The notes under the pieces: model-generated
Told to the model about the DNA's origin: nothing
Databases searched by the model: none
What the model saw: the letters and a program-made list of their open reading frames with translations, nothing else
Position numbers and translations under genes: made by a program
Source: OLB7 sp966250335
GTDB lineage: Bacteria > Bacteroidota > Ignavibacteria > OLB7
Direction of reading: 5' to 3'
Length of the DNA: 64,000 nucleotides
NCBI GenBank assembly: GCA_966250335.1
Contig: CBINGZ010000018.1
Span: 25,706-89,705 of the forward strand
In this document: piece after piece, positions 17,825 to 26,973 of the stretch
How positions within the stretch are numbered: position 1 is the first letter of the stretch
How the letters are laid out: each line of letters opens with the position of its first letter

Positions 17825-19960
17825 TTACTTCACCGCCATCTGTCCATCCTTCGTCAATCCCTTCTCCAGGAACGATATGAACTCCTCCCCGCTGATCCGC
17901 GATTCGAATCCCTGGGCGGCGATCACGGAGTCTCCCGGCGTGATCAGGGCGTAGAAGGGAAGCTCGATCGTCTTGAAGCGGTCGATCAGCATCTTCTGGT
18001 TCTTCTTGTTGACCGGATCACGCTGGTCGGTGAAGAGCTGCACGCGGACGAACCCGTCCAGCTTCGACTTCACGTTGGTCAGCGTGAAAATGTTCTGCTC
18101 CATCCAGCGGCAGTTCGTGCAGAAGATCCCTGTGAAGTCCACGAAGAGAGGCTTGCCGGTCTTGCGGGCCTCGGCGAGCGCCTTCTCGTAGTCGTCGACG
18201 ATCCAGCCGGCATGAGGGTCGGCTCCCTTCGGCCCTTCAGTCGTCCCCGGGGCCTTTCCCTGCTCCGTCACGACGGCCGAAGGTGTCGGCTCCTGGATCA
18301 CCAGGGCCGAGAGGAGGGAAGTGTTCCCCTTCCCGGGATAGTTCTGCGGCGGCAGGAAGGGATCGACCTCACCCAGCCTTCCGCCGAAGAGCCCCGTCAG
18401 CAGCCAGAAGCCGAGCGAGAGGAACATCATCGAAAAGAGAAGCCGGACCGGCCCCACCTTCTCCACCGGAGAATCGTGCGTAAGCTGGAATCGTCCAAGC
18501 AGATAGACCGCGGCAATGATCGCGACCGCCACCCAGATCGCCAGGAAGAGCTCGCGCGTCAATATCCCGGTGCGATAGTAGATGTCGACGTTCGAGAGGA
18601 ATTTCATCGCGAAGGCGATCTCCACGAATCCCATGATGACCTTGACCGAGTTCAGCCAGCCTCCCGACTTGGGGAGGGACTTCATCAGGAAGGGGAAGAG
18701 CGCCAGCAGGAAGAAGGGGAACGAGAAGACGAGGGCGAACGCGATCGATCCCATGAACGGCCGTAGAAGCTCCCCCTCCGATACCGATGTGAGGGCGGCT
18801 CCCACGAACGGAACCGTGCAGGTGAAGGAGGTGAGGCTGAAGACCACTCCCATCAGGATGATGCCGGTGACGCTGTCTCCCTTTTCGTTCGCCGCCTTGT
18901 TGAGACGGTTCAGGACCGATGTCGGAATCTGGATCTCGAACAGGCCGAAGAGGCTGAGCGCCAGCGCGATGAAGACGACGCCGATCAGGAGATTGGCGAT
19001 CGGGTTCGTCGCCAGATCGTTCACACCGGTCGGTCCGAAGATCAGCGAGACGAGCAGCCCGATCAGACTGAACGTGAGGATGATGCCGAAGCCGTAGAGC
19101 GATGCGTCGCGGAAGCTTTTTCGTCTGGTCGTCTGGTTTCTCTTGGTGAAGAAGGAGACGGTGATCGGAATAAGGGGATAGACGCACGGTGTGAACCAGG
19201 CCAGAAATCCGGCGCCGGCCGCCTGCAGCAGGTAGGCCAGCAGGCCGCCGTCGTCATCCTTCTCCTCCGTTCCGGCGCCGGCCGCCGCCGTCGCGTTCGT
19301 ATCGGTTTCCTTCCCCGTGGTCGTTCCGGCCGTAGCCGCCGTGTCGGTCCCGGCGGGAGTCGCCGTCCGGGCAGCGGTGTCGACGGCGGCTGCCGTCCGA
19401 CCGGCCGTGTCGGTCCCGGCGGTCGCCGGGGACTGCCCCGTGGTGTCGACGGCAGCCTGGCTCATATCCTCCTCGACCGTCACGTCGAAGGTGAACTTCT
19501 CGTCGAGCGGCGGGATGCAGCGGGCGTCATCGCAGGTCATGTAGTAGAAGTTGACCCATGCGCGCGCCGTGCTCCCCGGCTTCGCCTTCTTGGAGATCTT
19601 CACCGGGACCGTGAAGGTGACCCCCTTCTCCCAGTACTCGGTGGTATCCTCGAAGTTGATGTCGTAGCTGCGGTGCGGGGGACGATTGGCCTTGATCCTC
19701 CCGGCCAGCGTCGCGATCTCCTTCCCTCCCACCGTCACCTCGGTCGGCGAGGCGCCGCCGGTCGTGAGCGAATAGATATGCGATTTGGGGACCAGTTTCA
19801 CCTCCACCTTCACGTCGACGACGGCGCCGGGAATTCCCTTGACGACCGGGGTCACCAGCTTCCACCGGGCATGAGGGTTCGTTCCCTGGGCCAGAAGGGA
19901 GGCGGTGAACGCCACGGAGAAGAAGAGGAAGTAGGCAAGTCTGCTGAGGGAGTATCTCAT
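17825..19960 (-). CDS. dsbD: DsbD, thiol:disulfide interchange protein
   Basis: This 711-residue inner membrane protein moves electrons from cytoplasmic thioredoxin to periplasmic thiol proteins. A signal peptide (about residues 1-25) is followed by the DsbD alpha domain with its cysteine pair in MTCDDARCIPP. A low-complexity Ala/Thr/Asp linker comes next, then the eight-helix DsbD beta domain with the redox cysteines in FTPCVYPLIPI and FTCTVPFVG. The C-terminal thioredoxin-like domain has the CxxC motif FCTNCRWME near residue 614. The length is greater than in E. coli (about 565) mainly because of the linker. I chose the ATG at 19960, which has GGAG upstream; a start 33 nt earlier is possible. 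The natural partners are DsbC-like isomerases and cytochrome c maturation. Confidence 0.94.
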   Translation of the reverse strand: MRYSLSRLAYFLFFSVAFTASLLAQGTNPHARWKLVTPVVKGIPGAVVDVKVEVKLVPKSHIYSLTTGGASPTEVTVGGKEIATLAGRIKANRPPHRSYDINFEDTTEYWEKGVTFTVPVKISKKAKPGSTARAWVNFYYMTCDDARCIPPLDEKFTFDVTVEEDMSQAAVDTTGQSPATAGTDTAGRTAAAVDTAARTATPAGTDTAATAGTTTGKETDTNATAAAGAGTEEKDDDGGLLAYLLQAAGAGFLAWFTPCVYPLIPITVSFFTKRNQTTRRKSFRDASLYGFGIILTFSLIGLLVSLIFGPTGVNDLATNPIANLLIGVVFIALALSLFGLFEIQIPTSVLNRLNKAANEKGDSVTGIILMGVVFSLTSFTCTVPFVGAALTSVSEGELLRPFMGSIAFALVFSFPFFLLALFPFLMKSLPKSGGWLNSVKVIMGFVEIAFAMKFLSNVDIYYRTGILTRELFLAIWVAVAIIAAVYLLGRFQLTHDSPVEKVGPVRLLFSMMFLSLGFWLLTGLFGGRLGEVDPFLPPQNYPGKGNTSLLSALVIQEPTPSAVVTEQGKAPGTTEGPKGADPHAGWIVDDYEKALAEARKTGKPLFVDFTGIFCTNCRWMEQNIFTLTNVKSKLDGFVRVQLFTDQRDPVNKKNQKMLIDRFKTIELPFYALITPGDSVIAAQGFESRISGEEFISFLEKGLTKDGQMAVK

Positions 19961-20143
19961 GAGCGCTTCTCCTGCACTGTGTGATCGCATCATTATCGAT
20001 CGAGGAACATCGGGTTCATCCCCTCAGCTGCTTCGTCCGCGGCCGGGGGGAAAAGGGAAGGAAATTAACGACATGAACCATGCCGTGAAAGGAGGGAAGA
20101 CGTCCGTGGTGCCGATTCCGGCGGAGGGTCGTCCTGGTTCCCG

Positions 20144-20521
20144 TCAGGCGGTTTCCTTCAGGAAATGCCTGATGATGAGCATCGCGTCGGCAAGGGGGGC
20201 CGTCGAATAGAGCTGCCCCGACCCTATGCTGCGCGCGCCACCGAGGAGACGTTCCGCGGCCGATCGGATTTCATCCGGGAGGGAGGCATCGTGCATCACC
20301 CCTCTCAGATTCGCCATCGCGTGGGTTCCGTAGTCGAGCGAGAGCGCCGGGGCGACCCTCTGCAGGAACGCCCCCACGGCGCGACGGGCGCAGACGCGCG
20401 CCCGTCCTTCGTTGCCGATCACGGCGGCGGACCCGCCGGTCGTCAGCTCCTCGTTCGCCAGGGCCACTGCTCCGGCGAACCTGTGCGTATCTTCTATCGA
20501 TATGACGGCCCCGTCGGCCAA
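20144..20521 (-). CDS. Small conserved-looking protein of unknown function
   Basis: A 125-residue frame directly follows ilvE on the same strand. I do not recognise it. The codon use is typical of this genome and the sequence reads as an alpha-helical soluble protein (RARVCARRAVGAFLQRVAP, SAAERLLGG, ADAMLIIRHFLKE). No ATG exists near the expected start; the best candidate is a TTG at 20521 two bases after the ilvE stop, which would imply translational coupling. The frame stays open upstream inside ilvE, so the true start is uncertain. It might be a partner of branched-chain aminotransferase or merely cotranscribed. Confidence 0.6.
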   Translation of the reverse strand: MADGAVISIEDTHRFAGAVALANEELTTGGSAAVIGNEGRARVCARRAVGAFLQRVAPALSLDYGTHAMANLRGVMHDASLPDEIRSAAERLLGGARSIGSGQLYSTAPLADAMLIIRHFLKETA

Positions 20522-20523
20522 CC

Positions 20524-21678
20524 TTACCGGAGTTTCGCGTCGTGTGCGGCGGAGACACCGGGAGCCTCTTCCCCCTTGCCGTTGGCGTGGTGCGCCGTGC
20601 CGTTGAGGGTCGGGAATTCCTCGACGCGGGTCATCCATCCGTGATCGTCGGCCGACTCGCCGTACATGATCGCGGTGATCGTGTCGTAGAGGCGGCGGCG
20701 GAGGGAATGCTCCGGCTCGACGATCTCCAGCGCGGTTCCCTTGTAGTTCAGTTCACCGATCGGGGAGATGGTGGCGGCCGTGCCGCTGCCGAAGACCTCC
20801 TGAAGGGTCCCTCCCGCGTGATAGGTCGCGATTTCACCGATGCTGATCGACCGTTCCTCGATGGGAACTCCCCATTCCTGCGCAAGCTGCAGCACGGTCC
20901 GCCGGGTGATGCCGTCGAGGATGGTGCCGTTGAGGGGGGGGGTGACCAGCGTTCCGTTGATGACGAAGAAAATGTTCATGGTGCCGACCTCCTCGATGTA
21001 CCGATGCTCCTTGGCATCGAGCCAGAGGACCTGGTCGAACCCGCGGTCGCGCGCCTCCTCGGCCGCCAGCAGCGAAGCCGCGTAGTTGGCCGCCGTCTTC
21101 GCCTCGCCGAGCCCTCCCTGGGTCGCGCGGGAGTAGGTCTCCTCCACATAGATCCTGGTAGGAGCCATTCCCTTGGAGTAGTAGCTGCCGACGGGAGAGG
21201 TGATGATATACATCAGGTAGTGGTCGGCCGGACGGACGCCGAGAACGTTGTCGGCGGCGATCAGGGTGGGGCGGATATAGAGGGCGGTGCCCCGCTGATC
21301 GGGAACCCAGCTCCTGTCCACATCGATCAGGCGGAGGATGGCGTGGGCAAGGTCGGTCGGGTCGAAGAGGGGCATTCCCAGGCGCTCGGCGCTCCGGACG
21401 AAGCGATCCATGTGATCGAGCAGGCGGAAGATGTTGACCGTGCCGTCATGCCAGCGGAACGCCTTCAGGCCTTCGAAGATCGTCTGTCCGTAATGGAGGG
21501 TCAGATTGGAGGGCTCGATCGGAAGGCGGCCGTACGGTTCTATCCGGGGATCGCGCCAGCCTTCACCGACCGAGAAATCCATCATGAACATGTGATCGGC
21601 GAAGTACTTGCCAAAACCGAGCTTGGAGGGTTCAGGGCAGGGGCGTCGCTCGCCGGAGCGACGGACGGAGATCTTCAT
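20524..21678 (-). CDS. ilvE: Branched-chain amino acid aminotransferase
   Basis: A fold-type IV PLP enzyme of 384 residues that makes leucine, isoleucine and valine from their keto acids with glutamate as donor. Family landmarks are NLTLHYGQTIFEGLKAFR (residues 58-76), ALYIRPTLIA, the PLP lysine at about 194 in GEAKTAANYAASL, and EEVGTMNIFFVI followed by TPPLNGTILDGITR. The phosphate-binding glycine region FGSGTAATISPIG is near the C-terminus. The length and motifs fit the large (type II, BCAT-like) class found in Bacteroidota and eukaryotes, not the shorter E. coli form. The start ATG is preceded by GGAGCC on its strand. It is followed at once by a small unknown gene. Confidence 0.95.
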   Translation of the reverse strand: MKISVRRSGERRPCPEPSKLGFGKYFADHMFMMDFSVGEGWRDPRIEPYGRLPIEPSNLTLHYGQTIFEGLKAFRWHDGTVNIFRLLDHMDRFVRSAERLGMPLFDPTDLAHAILRLIDVDRSWVPDQRGTALYIRPTLIAADNVLGVRPADHYLMYIITSPVGSYYSKGMAPTRIYVEETYSRATQGGLGEAKTAANYAASLLAAEEARDRGFDQVLWLDAKEHRYIEEVGTMNIFFVINGTLVTPPLNGTILDGITRRTVLQLAQEWGVPIEERSISIGEIATYHAGGTLQEVFGSGTAATISPIGELNYKGTALEIVEPEHSLRRRLYDTITAIMYGESADDHGWMTRVEEFPTLNGTAHHANGKGEEAPGVSAAHDAKLR

Positions 21679-21812
21679 GACGGCTCCTGAATCGGAATGA
21701 GATTGGGCGCGGCCGGGAACCGGCCTTTGTAAATATAGGGATTCGGGCTGTAGTTTACTCCCCGGCGCAGTTGCCGGAACATTACTTTACACAGCACTCC
21801 AAATCGGCACGG

Positions 21813-22757
21813 ATGAGCATATCCTTTACCGAAAAACTGTTCGGCGCCTCACGGAAGACGGGGGAAGCGAGGCTGCGGAAAACCCGCCTGATCGCCTGCG
21901 ATCTGGACGGCACCCTGCTGAACGGGGATGAGATGATCGGTCCCGTCGCGATGCGACGGATCGCCGACATCGAGGCGCTCGGAATCCCCTTCGTCATGAT
22001 CACGCGACGCCATCATCTGGCCGCCGAGCCGTACGCGGAGCTGCTGAAGATGACCACCCCGATCATCTCCCTCGACGGCTCGATGATCGCCCTCCCCTCC
22101 ACCTGCGCGCCGATCTTCACGGTCTGCCCGGATCAGGAGTTCATGCGCGATATCGTCGACGAGATCGGCGGCACTCGCGGCGCCGACTTCTGCGCGGTCA
22201 CCCCGGAGAAGTTCCATATCTCGAAGGACGATCTGGTGCTTCCGTCGCAGCATGTTCACTGGAACATCGACACCGTCCTCGCGTCGTCGGCCGGGGCCGA
22301 GGGGTGGGGGATCATCCTGGAGATCGTGGCGGTCGGATCGCTCCATGCGGTCAACAGCGTGCTGAAGTATATCGAGGAGAAGATGAGGAAGGAGGAGCTG
22401 AAGCTGCGGCTCTACGAGTCGCGCAGCAACCGCGATGTCTGGTTCCTGGAGATCCGGCCGACCGAGGCGGGGAAGCGCGGGGCGCTGGAATGGTACACGG
22501 CGGAGCTCGGAATATCGATGAAGGAGGTGGTGGGGATCGGGGACTACCGGAACGACCTGGAGTTCTGCGAGCGATCCGGCTACGTCGTCGCCATGCAGAA
22601 CGCCGTCCCCGAACTGAAGAAGATCGCCGATTTCATCACGACCCGGACCTGTCTTGAGGATGGGGTCGAGGAGTTCCTCGGGCATTTCCTGACCGTCCGC
22701 GGCGTTGAGACGATGGAGACTCCCGAAGCAAGATCGGGGAGAGCCAGATCGCGATAA
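21813..22757 (+). CDS. HAD-superfamily Cof-type phosphatase
   Basis: A 314-residue HAD phosphohydrolase of the Cof/YbiV (type IIB cap) class. Motif I is ACDLDGTLLNG with the nucleophile Asp30 and acid/base Asp32. Motif II is the threonine in VMITRRHH. Motif III/IV is the lysine in EAGKRGALEWY and the acidic pair in VGIGDYRNDLEF. The cap lies between residues about 95 and 215. Such enzymes dephosphorylate sugar phosphates or FMN; the substrate cannot be told from sequence. The ATG at 21813 is chosen over a TTG 42 nt upstream because it opens directly into the folded region. The gene is divergent from ilvE. Confidence 0.88.
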   Translation: MSISFTEKLFGASRKTGEARLRKTRLIACDLDGTLLNGDEMIGPVAMRRIADIEALGIPFVMITRRHHLAAEPYAELLKMTTPIISLDGSMIALPSTCAPIFTVCPDQEFMRDIVDEIGGTRGADFCAVTPEKFHISKDDLVLPSQHVHWNIDTVLASSAGAEGWGIILEIVAVGSLHAVNSVLKYIEEKMRKEELKLRLYESRSNRDVWFLEIRPTEAGKRGALEWYTAELGISMKEVVGIGDYRNDLEFCERSGYVVAMQNAVPELKKIADFITTRTCLEDGVEEFLGHFLTVRGVETMETPEARSGRARSR

Positions 22758-22877
22758 GGATCGTTCCCCAGGCGCCGGCGAAATATCGGGAGTCCCCCGG
22801 CGTCGGTGATACAGGCCCCCGCTCATGCGCGGTCCGTCCCGCCGAATTCCTCCGTAGCGCCCCGCGGTTTCTTTCCG

Positions 22878-22909
22878 TACGTTAGCATGAACATACGTTA
22901 GCATGAACA
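22878..22909. repeat. Perfect 16-nt tandem direct repeat upstream of the 7TM-HD gene
   Basis: The unit TACGTTAGCATGAACA occurs twice head to tail, ending 11 nt before the start codon at 22921. A related string, GTTAGTATGAA, appears near 27855. It could be an operator, a duplicated promoter box or a simple slippage product. Confidence 0.6.
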
Positions 22910-22920
22910 ATCGATAGAGC

Positions 22921-25239
22921 ATGTCCGAGCATCAACGAAAAACGCTCTTCCACGTCCGCCGGCAGACCGACGACAGGGATGAGCTCCAGAAGGATCGGCG
23001 CAATCTGCGCTGGAACGCCAACGTGCGGTACGGAATGCTCGCCGTCACCACCGTCATCCTCACCCTTCTCTTTCCCCACTCCTCCTTCATCCAGGATCGT
23101 TTCGAGGTGGGATCGATCTGGACGGGGGATACGGTCCGCGCTCCCTTCGCCTTCCCTCTCTACAAGGATGAGGCGAGCTATCAGCGCGATGTGAGGCGCG
23201 CCGGCGACAGCGTCGTGGCGGTCTACGTCCCGACCAGGATGACGGCGCAGAGGATGGAGGATACCCTCAAGTCGGTGGCGCAGGCGATCGCCGTCAGCGA
23301 GACCCCGCCGCCGTTCCTTTCGGACAAGGCGAAGGCGTTCGTGACCGTGATCCCGGAGGGGGAGCAGAGAGTCTCGAAGATGCTGGAGATCGCCGAGGCG
23401 CTCGCCACTTCCCTCAGCGGACCGTACGGCTCCGGGGTGATCAACAGGAGCAAGTCGACCATCACCCATGAGAATATCGCGATACGTCGCAACGACGTCT
23501 ACGAGGAGATGGTCCCGATCAGCGCGCTCTACGACAGTCTGGGGGTGCTTCAGACGGTGGAGGCGACGGTCTCGCGCATCCTGAACCCGGAGGAGGCGGC
23601 GTTCGCCGTGGAGCTCTTCCAGACCCATTTCATGCCGACCTTCCAGTACCGGAAGGATCTTACCGAGAGCGCCAGGGCCAACGCCGTCGCCAGCGTCCCG
23701 AAAACGCAGGGGATCGTGACCGAGGGGGAGGTGATCGTGGCGACGGGGCAGCGGATCTCCGAGGCGATCCAGGTGAAGCTGGAGAGCCTGGAGCGCTCCC
23801 GCCAGCTTCACGACGTGGATGAGCAGCCGTGGCGGCAGATGCTGGGGAATCTTCTGCATGTGATCGTGCTGCTGGGGCTGACGGGACTCTACTTCTACAA
23901 CTTCCGTCAGAGGATCTTCCACGATAATCTCCAGCTCGGGATCATCCTGGTGGCGGTGATCGTGGTGGGGGTGATGGCGTTCGTCACCATGATGATCCAG
24001 AGCCCGCTCCCGATCGAGTTCCTGATCATGATCCCCTTCCTCTCCACCCTTCTCTCGATCCTCTACGATTCCAGGACCGCGTTCTACATGACGGTGATGG
24101 CCTGCTTCATCATCGCGGGGATACGGGGGACCGATTACATGATCGTCTTCGCCAGCCTGACGGCCGGGGTGCTGGCGATCTATACCGTACGCGATATCAG
24201 GAACCGGACGCAGCTCTTCCGCTCGATGGGCTTCTCCATGCTCGGGTTCACCATGGCGATCCTGGCGCTCGGGCTGGAACGGGGGGATTCCCTCTCCAGC
24301 ATCGGACTCCGTCTCGGCTTCGCCGCCATCAACTCGCTCGTCTCGCCGGTGCTCACGTTCGGCGCCCTCCTTCTGATCGAGAATCTCTTCGAGGTGGCGA
24401 CCGATCTGAAGCTGCTGGAGTACGACAATCTGAACCATCCGCTTCTCCGCGCCCTGGCCGACAAGGCCCCCGGCACCTACCAGCATACCTTGACGATCGC
24501 CCGTCTCGCCGAGAGCGCGGCGTCGGCGATCGGGGCCAACCCGCTGCTGGCGAAGGTGGGGTCGTATTATCACGACGTCGGAAAGATCGCGAAGGCGGAG
24601 TATTTCGTCGAGAACCAGATGCAGATGGGGAACAAGCACGACAGGATCAAGCCGGAGATGTCCGCCAGGATCATCCGGAACCACGTGCTGGACGGGATGG
24701 AACTGGCGCGCCAGTACAAGCTGCCGCAGAGGATCATCGACTTCATCCCGATGCATCACGGCACGACCATGATCCAGTACTTTCTGGACAAGGCGCGCGA
24801 GACCAACCCGGAGGTGAACGAGAACGATTTCCGCTACCCCGGCCCGCTGCCGTACTCGCGCGAGACGGCGATCGTGATGCTTGCCGATGCGGTGGAGGCG
24901 ACCACCCGGGCGCTTCCGAACCCGACGCCGAAGGCGATCGAGGAGACGATCGACCGCGCCATCAAGAAGAGGTTTTCCGAGGGGCAGCTCGATCATTGCG
25001 ATCTGACCCTTGCCGATCTGAACAAGATCAAGAACGCCTTCCTGCGGAACCTGATCGGCATGAGCCATCCGCGCATCCAGTACAAGTCGGACGCCCCGCC
25101 CCCTTCCGCCGCGCCGAAGGAGAAGGATGGCGACGGATCGAAGCGCTCCCGGCAGGAGCCGATGATCCCCTATATCGACGACGCCTTCGGCAACATCGAC
25201 GCCGAGTTCCCCTCGGTCCGTCCGGCAGAGAAGAAATGA
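22921..25239 (+). CDS. 7TM-HD family cyclic dinucleotide phosphodiesterase (PgpH/YqfF-like)
   Basis: A 772-residue membrane protein. An N-terminal membrane helix (about residues 42-60) is followed by an extracytoplasmic 7TMR-HDED domain, then seven transmembrane helices (about 310-510) and a cytoplasmic HD domain. That domain has the histidine-rich motif GTYQHTLTIARLAE, the HD dyad at 551-552 in YYHDVGKI, and later HHGTTMIQYF and ADAVEATTRAL. In Firmicutes, PgpH of this architecture hydrolyses c-di-AMP; the same activity here is inference. The ATG has no strong ribosome site. The stop overlaps the next ATG by 4 nt, so it is translationally coupled to the Xer recombinase gene. Confidence 0.92.
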   Translation: MSEHQRKTLFHVRRQTDDRDELQKDRRNLRWNANVRYGMLAVTTVILTLLFPHSSFIQDRFEVGSIWTGDTVRAPFAFPLYKDEASYQRDVRRAGDSVVAVYVPTRMTAQRMEDTLKSVAQAIAVSETPPPFLSDKAKAFVTVIPEGEQRVSKMLEIAEALATSLSGPYGSGVINRSKSTITHENIAIRRNDVYEEMVPISALYDSLGVLQTVEATVSRILNPEEAAFAVELFQTHFMPTFQYRKDLTESARANAVASVPKTQGIVTEGEVIVATGQRISEAIQVKLESLERSRQLHDVDEQPWRQMLGNLLHVIVLLGLTGLYFYNFRQRIFHDNLQLGIILVAVIVVGVMAFVTMMIQSPLPIEFLIMIPFLSTLLSILYDSRTAFYMTVMACFIIAGIRGTDYMIVFASLTAGVLAIYTVRDIRNRTQLFRSMGFSMLGFTMAILALGLERGDSLSSIGLRLGFAAINSLVSPVLTFGALLLIENLFEVATDLKLLEYDNLNHPLLRALADKAPGTYQHTLTIARLAESAASAIGANPLLAKVGSYYHDVGKIAKAEYFVENQMQMGNKHDRIKPEMSARIIRNHVLDGMELARQYKLPQRIIDFIPMHHGTTMIQYFLDKARETNPEVNENDFRYPGPLPYSRETAIVMLADAVEATTRALPNPTPKAIEETIDRAIKKRFSEGQLDHCDLTLADLNKIKNAFLRNLIGMSHPRIQYKSDAPPPSAAPKEKDGDGSKRSRQEPMIPYIDDAFGNIDAEFPSVRPAEKK

Positions 25240-26195
25240 GGGGAGCGGAGGCTGTGACGAAAGAGGGTGCGACGGGAGAGATCCCGCGTGCGCTCACGCT
25301 GCTGCTGGAGCGGTATCACGACTTCCTGCTGCTGGAGAAGGGCTCGGCCGACAACACTCTTGCCGCCTACGGGATCGACCTGAAACGCTACCTGGAGCAT
25401 CTTGCGACGCAGGGGATCGCGGCGATCGACGCCGTGGAGAGCGCGCATATCCGGGGCTACGTGGCCGGGCTGACCGGGATCGGCCTTGCGCCCGGGTCCG
25501 TCGCCAGGGCGATCTCGGCGGTGCGCGGGCTGCACAAGTTCGCGATGATCGAGGGGGAGACGGCCAGGGACCCCGCGGAGATCATCGAGCCGCCGAAACG
25601 GCGGCGTCCCCTTCCGGATGTTCTTTCGCTTCCGCAGGTGGAGGCGATTCTGGGGGCTCCCGACGTCTCCGATCCGGCATCTCCCTATCCGATCCGCGAC
25701 AGGGCGATGCTGGAGACGCTCTACGCCACCGGCGCGCGGGTCAGCGAGCTGCGGGAACTGCGGACCTCGCAGCTTCTGTTTGAATACGACCTGATCCGTG
25801 TGATAGGGAAGGGGAACAAGGAACGACTGGTGCCGATCGGGAAGATCGCGCAGGGATGGATCGAGCGGTACCGCGCGCAGGCGAGGCCGATGCTGGCCGC
25901 GAAGGGAAAGGGGACGAACGACATTCTCTTCCTGAACTCGCGCGGCGGGACCCTCAGCAGGAACGCCGTCTGGGAGATCACCAGAAAGTATGCGCTCGCG
26001 GCGGGGGTGACCGCCGATGTCCATCCTCATACGTTCCGTCATTCGTTCGCTACCCATCTGCTGGAAGGAGGGGCTGATCTGCGCGCCGTCCAGGAGATGC
26101 TGGGGCACGAGGATATCACCACCACCCAGATCTACACCCATGTGGACCGCGAGTATCTGCGCGAGGTTCACCGCACGTATCATCCGCGGGGATAG
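25236..26195 (+). CDS. xerD: Xer-family tyrosine recombinase (XerC/XerD)
   Basis: A 319-residue site-specific recombinase. The N-terminal SAM-like core-binding domain (about residues 18-100) is followed by the catalytic domain with all active-site residues: Arg168 in TGARVSEL, Lys192 in GKGNKERLVPI, His265-x-x-Arg268 in HPHTFRHSFATHLLEGG, His291 in LGHEDITTTQIYTHV and the nucleophile Tyr300. The size and the HTFRHSFATHLL core are those of the housekeeping Xer proteins that resolve chromosome dimers at dif, rather than of phage or integron integrases. XerC and XerD cannot be separated by eye, so the symbol is provisional. The start ATG overlaps the preceding stop (ATGA). Confidence 0.9.
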   Translation: MRGAEAVTKEGATGEIPRALTLLLERYHDFLLLEKGSADNTLAAYGIDLKRYLEHLATQGIAAIDAVESAHIRGYVAGLTGIGLAPGSVARAISAVRGLHKFAMIEGETARDPAEIIEPPKRRRPLPDVLSLPQVEAILGAPDVSDPASPYPIRDRAMLETLYATGARVSELRELRTSQLLFEYDLIRVIGKGNKERLVPIGKIAQGWIERYRAQARPMLAAKGKGTNDILFLNSRGGTLSRNAVWEITRKYALAAGVTADVHPHTFRHSFATHLLEGGADLRAVQEMLGHEDITTTQIYTHVDREYLREVHRTYHPRG

Positions 26196-26314
26196 GAGAC
26201 GGAAAATATTCCTGTCGACTTCATGGCAAAACGTAAATCCGGTTTCTTCTTCCTTCCCGCAATGGTTAAGTTGAGCCCCCCGACGGACAGCGCAAATTTT
26301 CGTAAAGGTGAAAC

Positions 26315-26932
26315 GTGGCGAGACGATATATCTCCAATAAGAACGAGTCGGTGAGGATGTTCGAGAGCGACTTCATGGAGTTTTTCTCGCATGTCCATCC
26401 CGCCACTCCGCTTCTGCTCTATATCCCGTTGATAACGTACCTGATCTACGTATCGATCGCCGATATTCATCTCCCGGTCGCCCTCGTGGTGGGACTCTTC
26501 TTCTCCGGTGTTCTCTACTGGACGCTGGTGGAATATCTGCTCCATCGCTTCGTGTTCCATTACGAACCGAAGACCGTCTGGGGAAAGCGGTTCCATTTCA
26601 TCATGCACGGCGTCCATCACGATTATCCGAACGACGCCACCCGGCTGGTGATGCCCCCCAGCGTGAGCCTTCCGCTCGCCGTCTTCTTCTACTACATGAC
26701 GGTTGCGATCTTCGGTGACGAATACGGCGTTCCGACGTTCGCCGGGTTCGTGTTCGGATATGTCTGCTACGATACGATCCATTATGCCACCCATCATATC
26801 TCTCTGAAGGGAAGGATCGGATCATGGCTGAAGCAGCACCATCTGCGGCATCATTACCGCGACGACCATACCGGCTACGGCGTCAGTTCGCCCCTGTGGG
26901 ATTACGTGTTCGGCACCAGGTCGACGAAGTAG
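26315..26932 (+). CDS. Fatty acid hydroxylase/sterol desaturase superfamily membrane protein
   Basis: A 205-residue membrane protein with the di-iron histidine boxes of the superfamily: EYLLHRFVFH (H-x4-H), FIMHGVHHDYP (H-x3-HH), YDTIHYATHH and QHHLRHHYRD. Four hydrophobic segments lie around them. The GVHHDYPND signature places it with fatty acid 2-hydroxylases, which in bacteria act on acyl chains of sphingolipids or other membrane lipids; carotenoid hydroxylase-like members also exist. The start is a GTG preceded by AAAGGTGAA. It is transcribed separately, 119 nt after the recombinase gene. The true substrate is not known. Confidence 0.9.
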   Translation: MARRYISNKNESVRMFESDFMEFFSHVHPATPLLLYIPLITYLIYVSIADIHLPVALVVGLFFSGVLYWTLVEYLLHRFVFHYEPKTVWGKRFHFIMHGVHHDYPNDATRLVMPPSVSLPLAVFFYYMTVAIFGDEYGVPTFAGFVFGYVCYDTIHYATHHISLKGRIGSWLKQHHLRHHYRDDHTGYGVSSPLWDYVFGTRSTK

Positions 26933-26973
26933 AGGCGCCGGCCCGCCCGGCGCCCGGTTCGATATGACTCGAT

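Noticed and set aside
22882..25068. A 728-codon minus-strand frame opposite the 7TM-HD gene.
   Set aside because: It is a shadow: its His/Arg/Asp-rich sequence is the complement of a well-supported HD phosphohydrolase gene.
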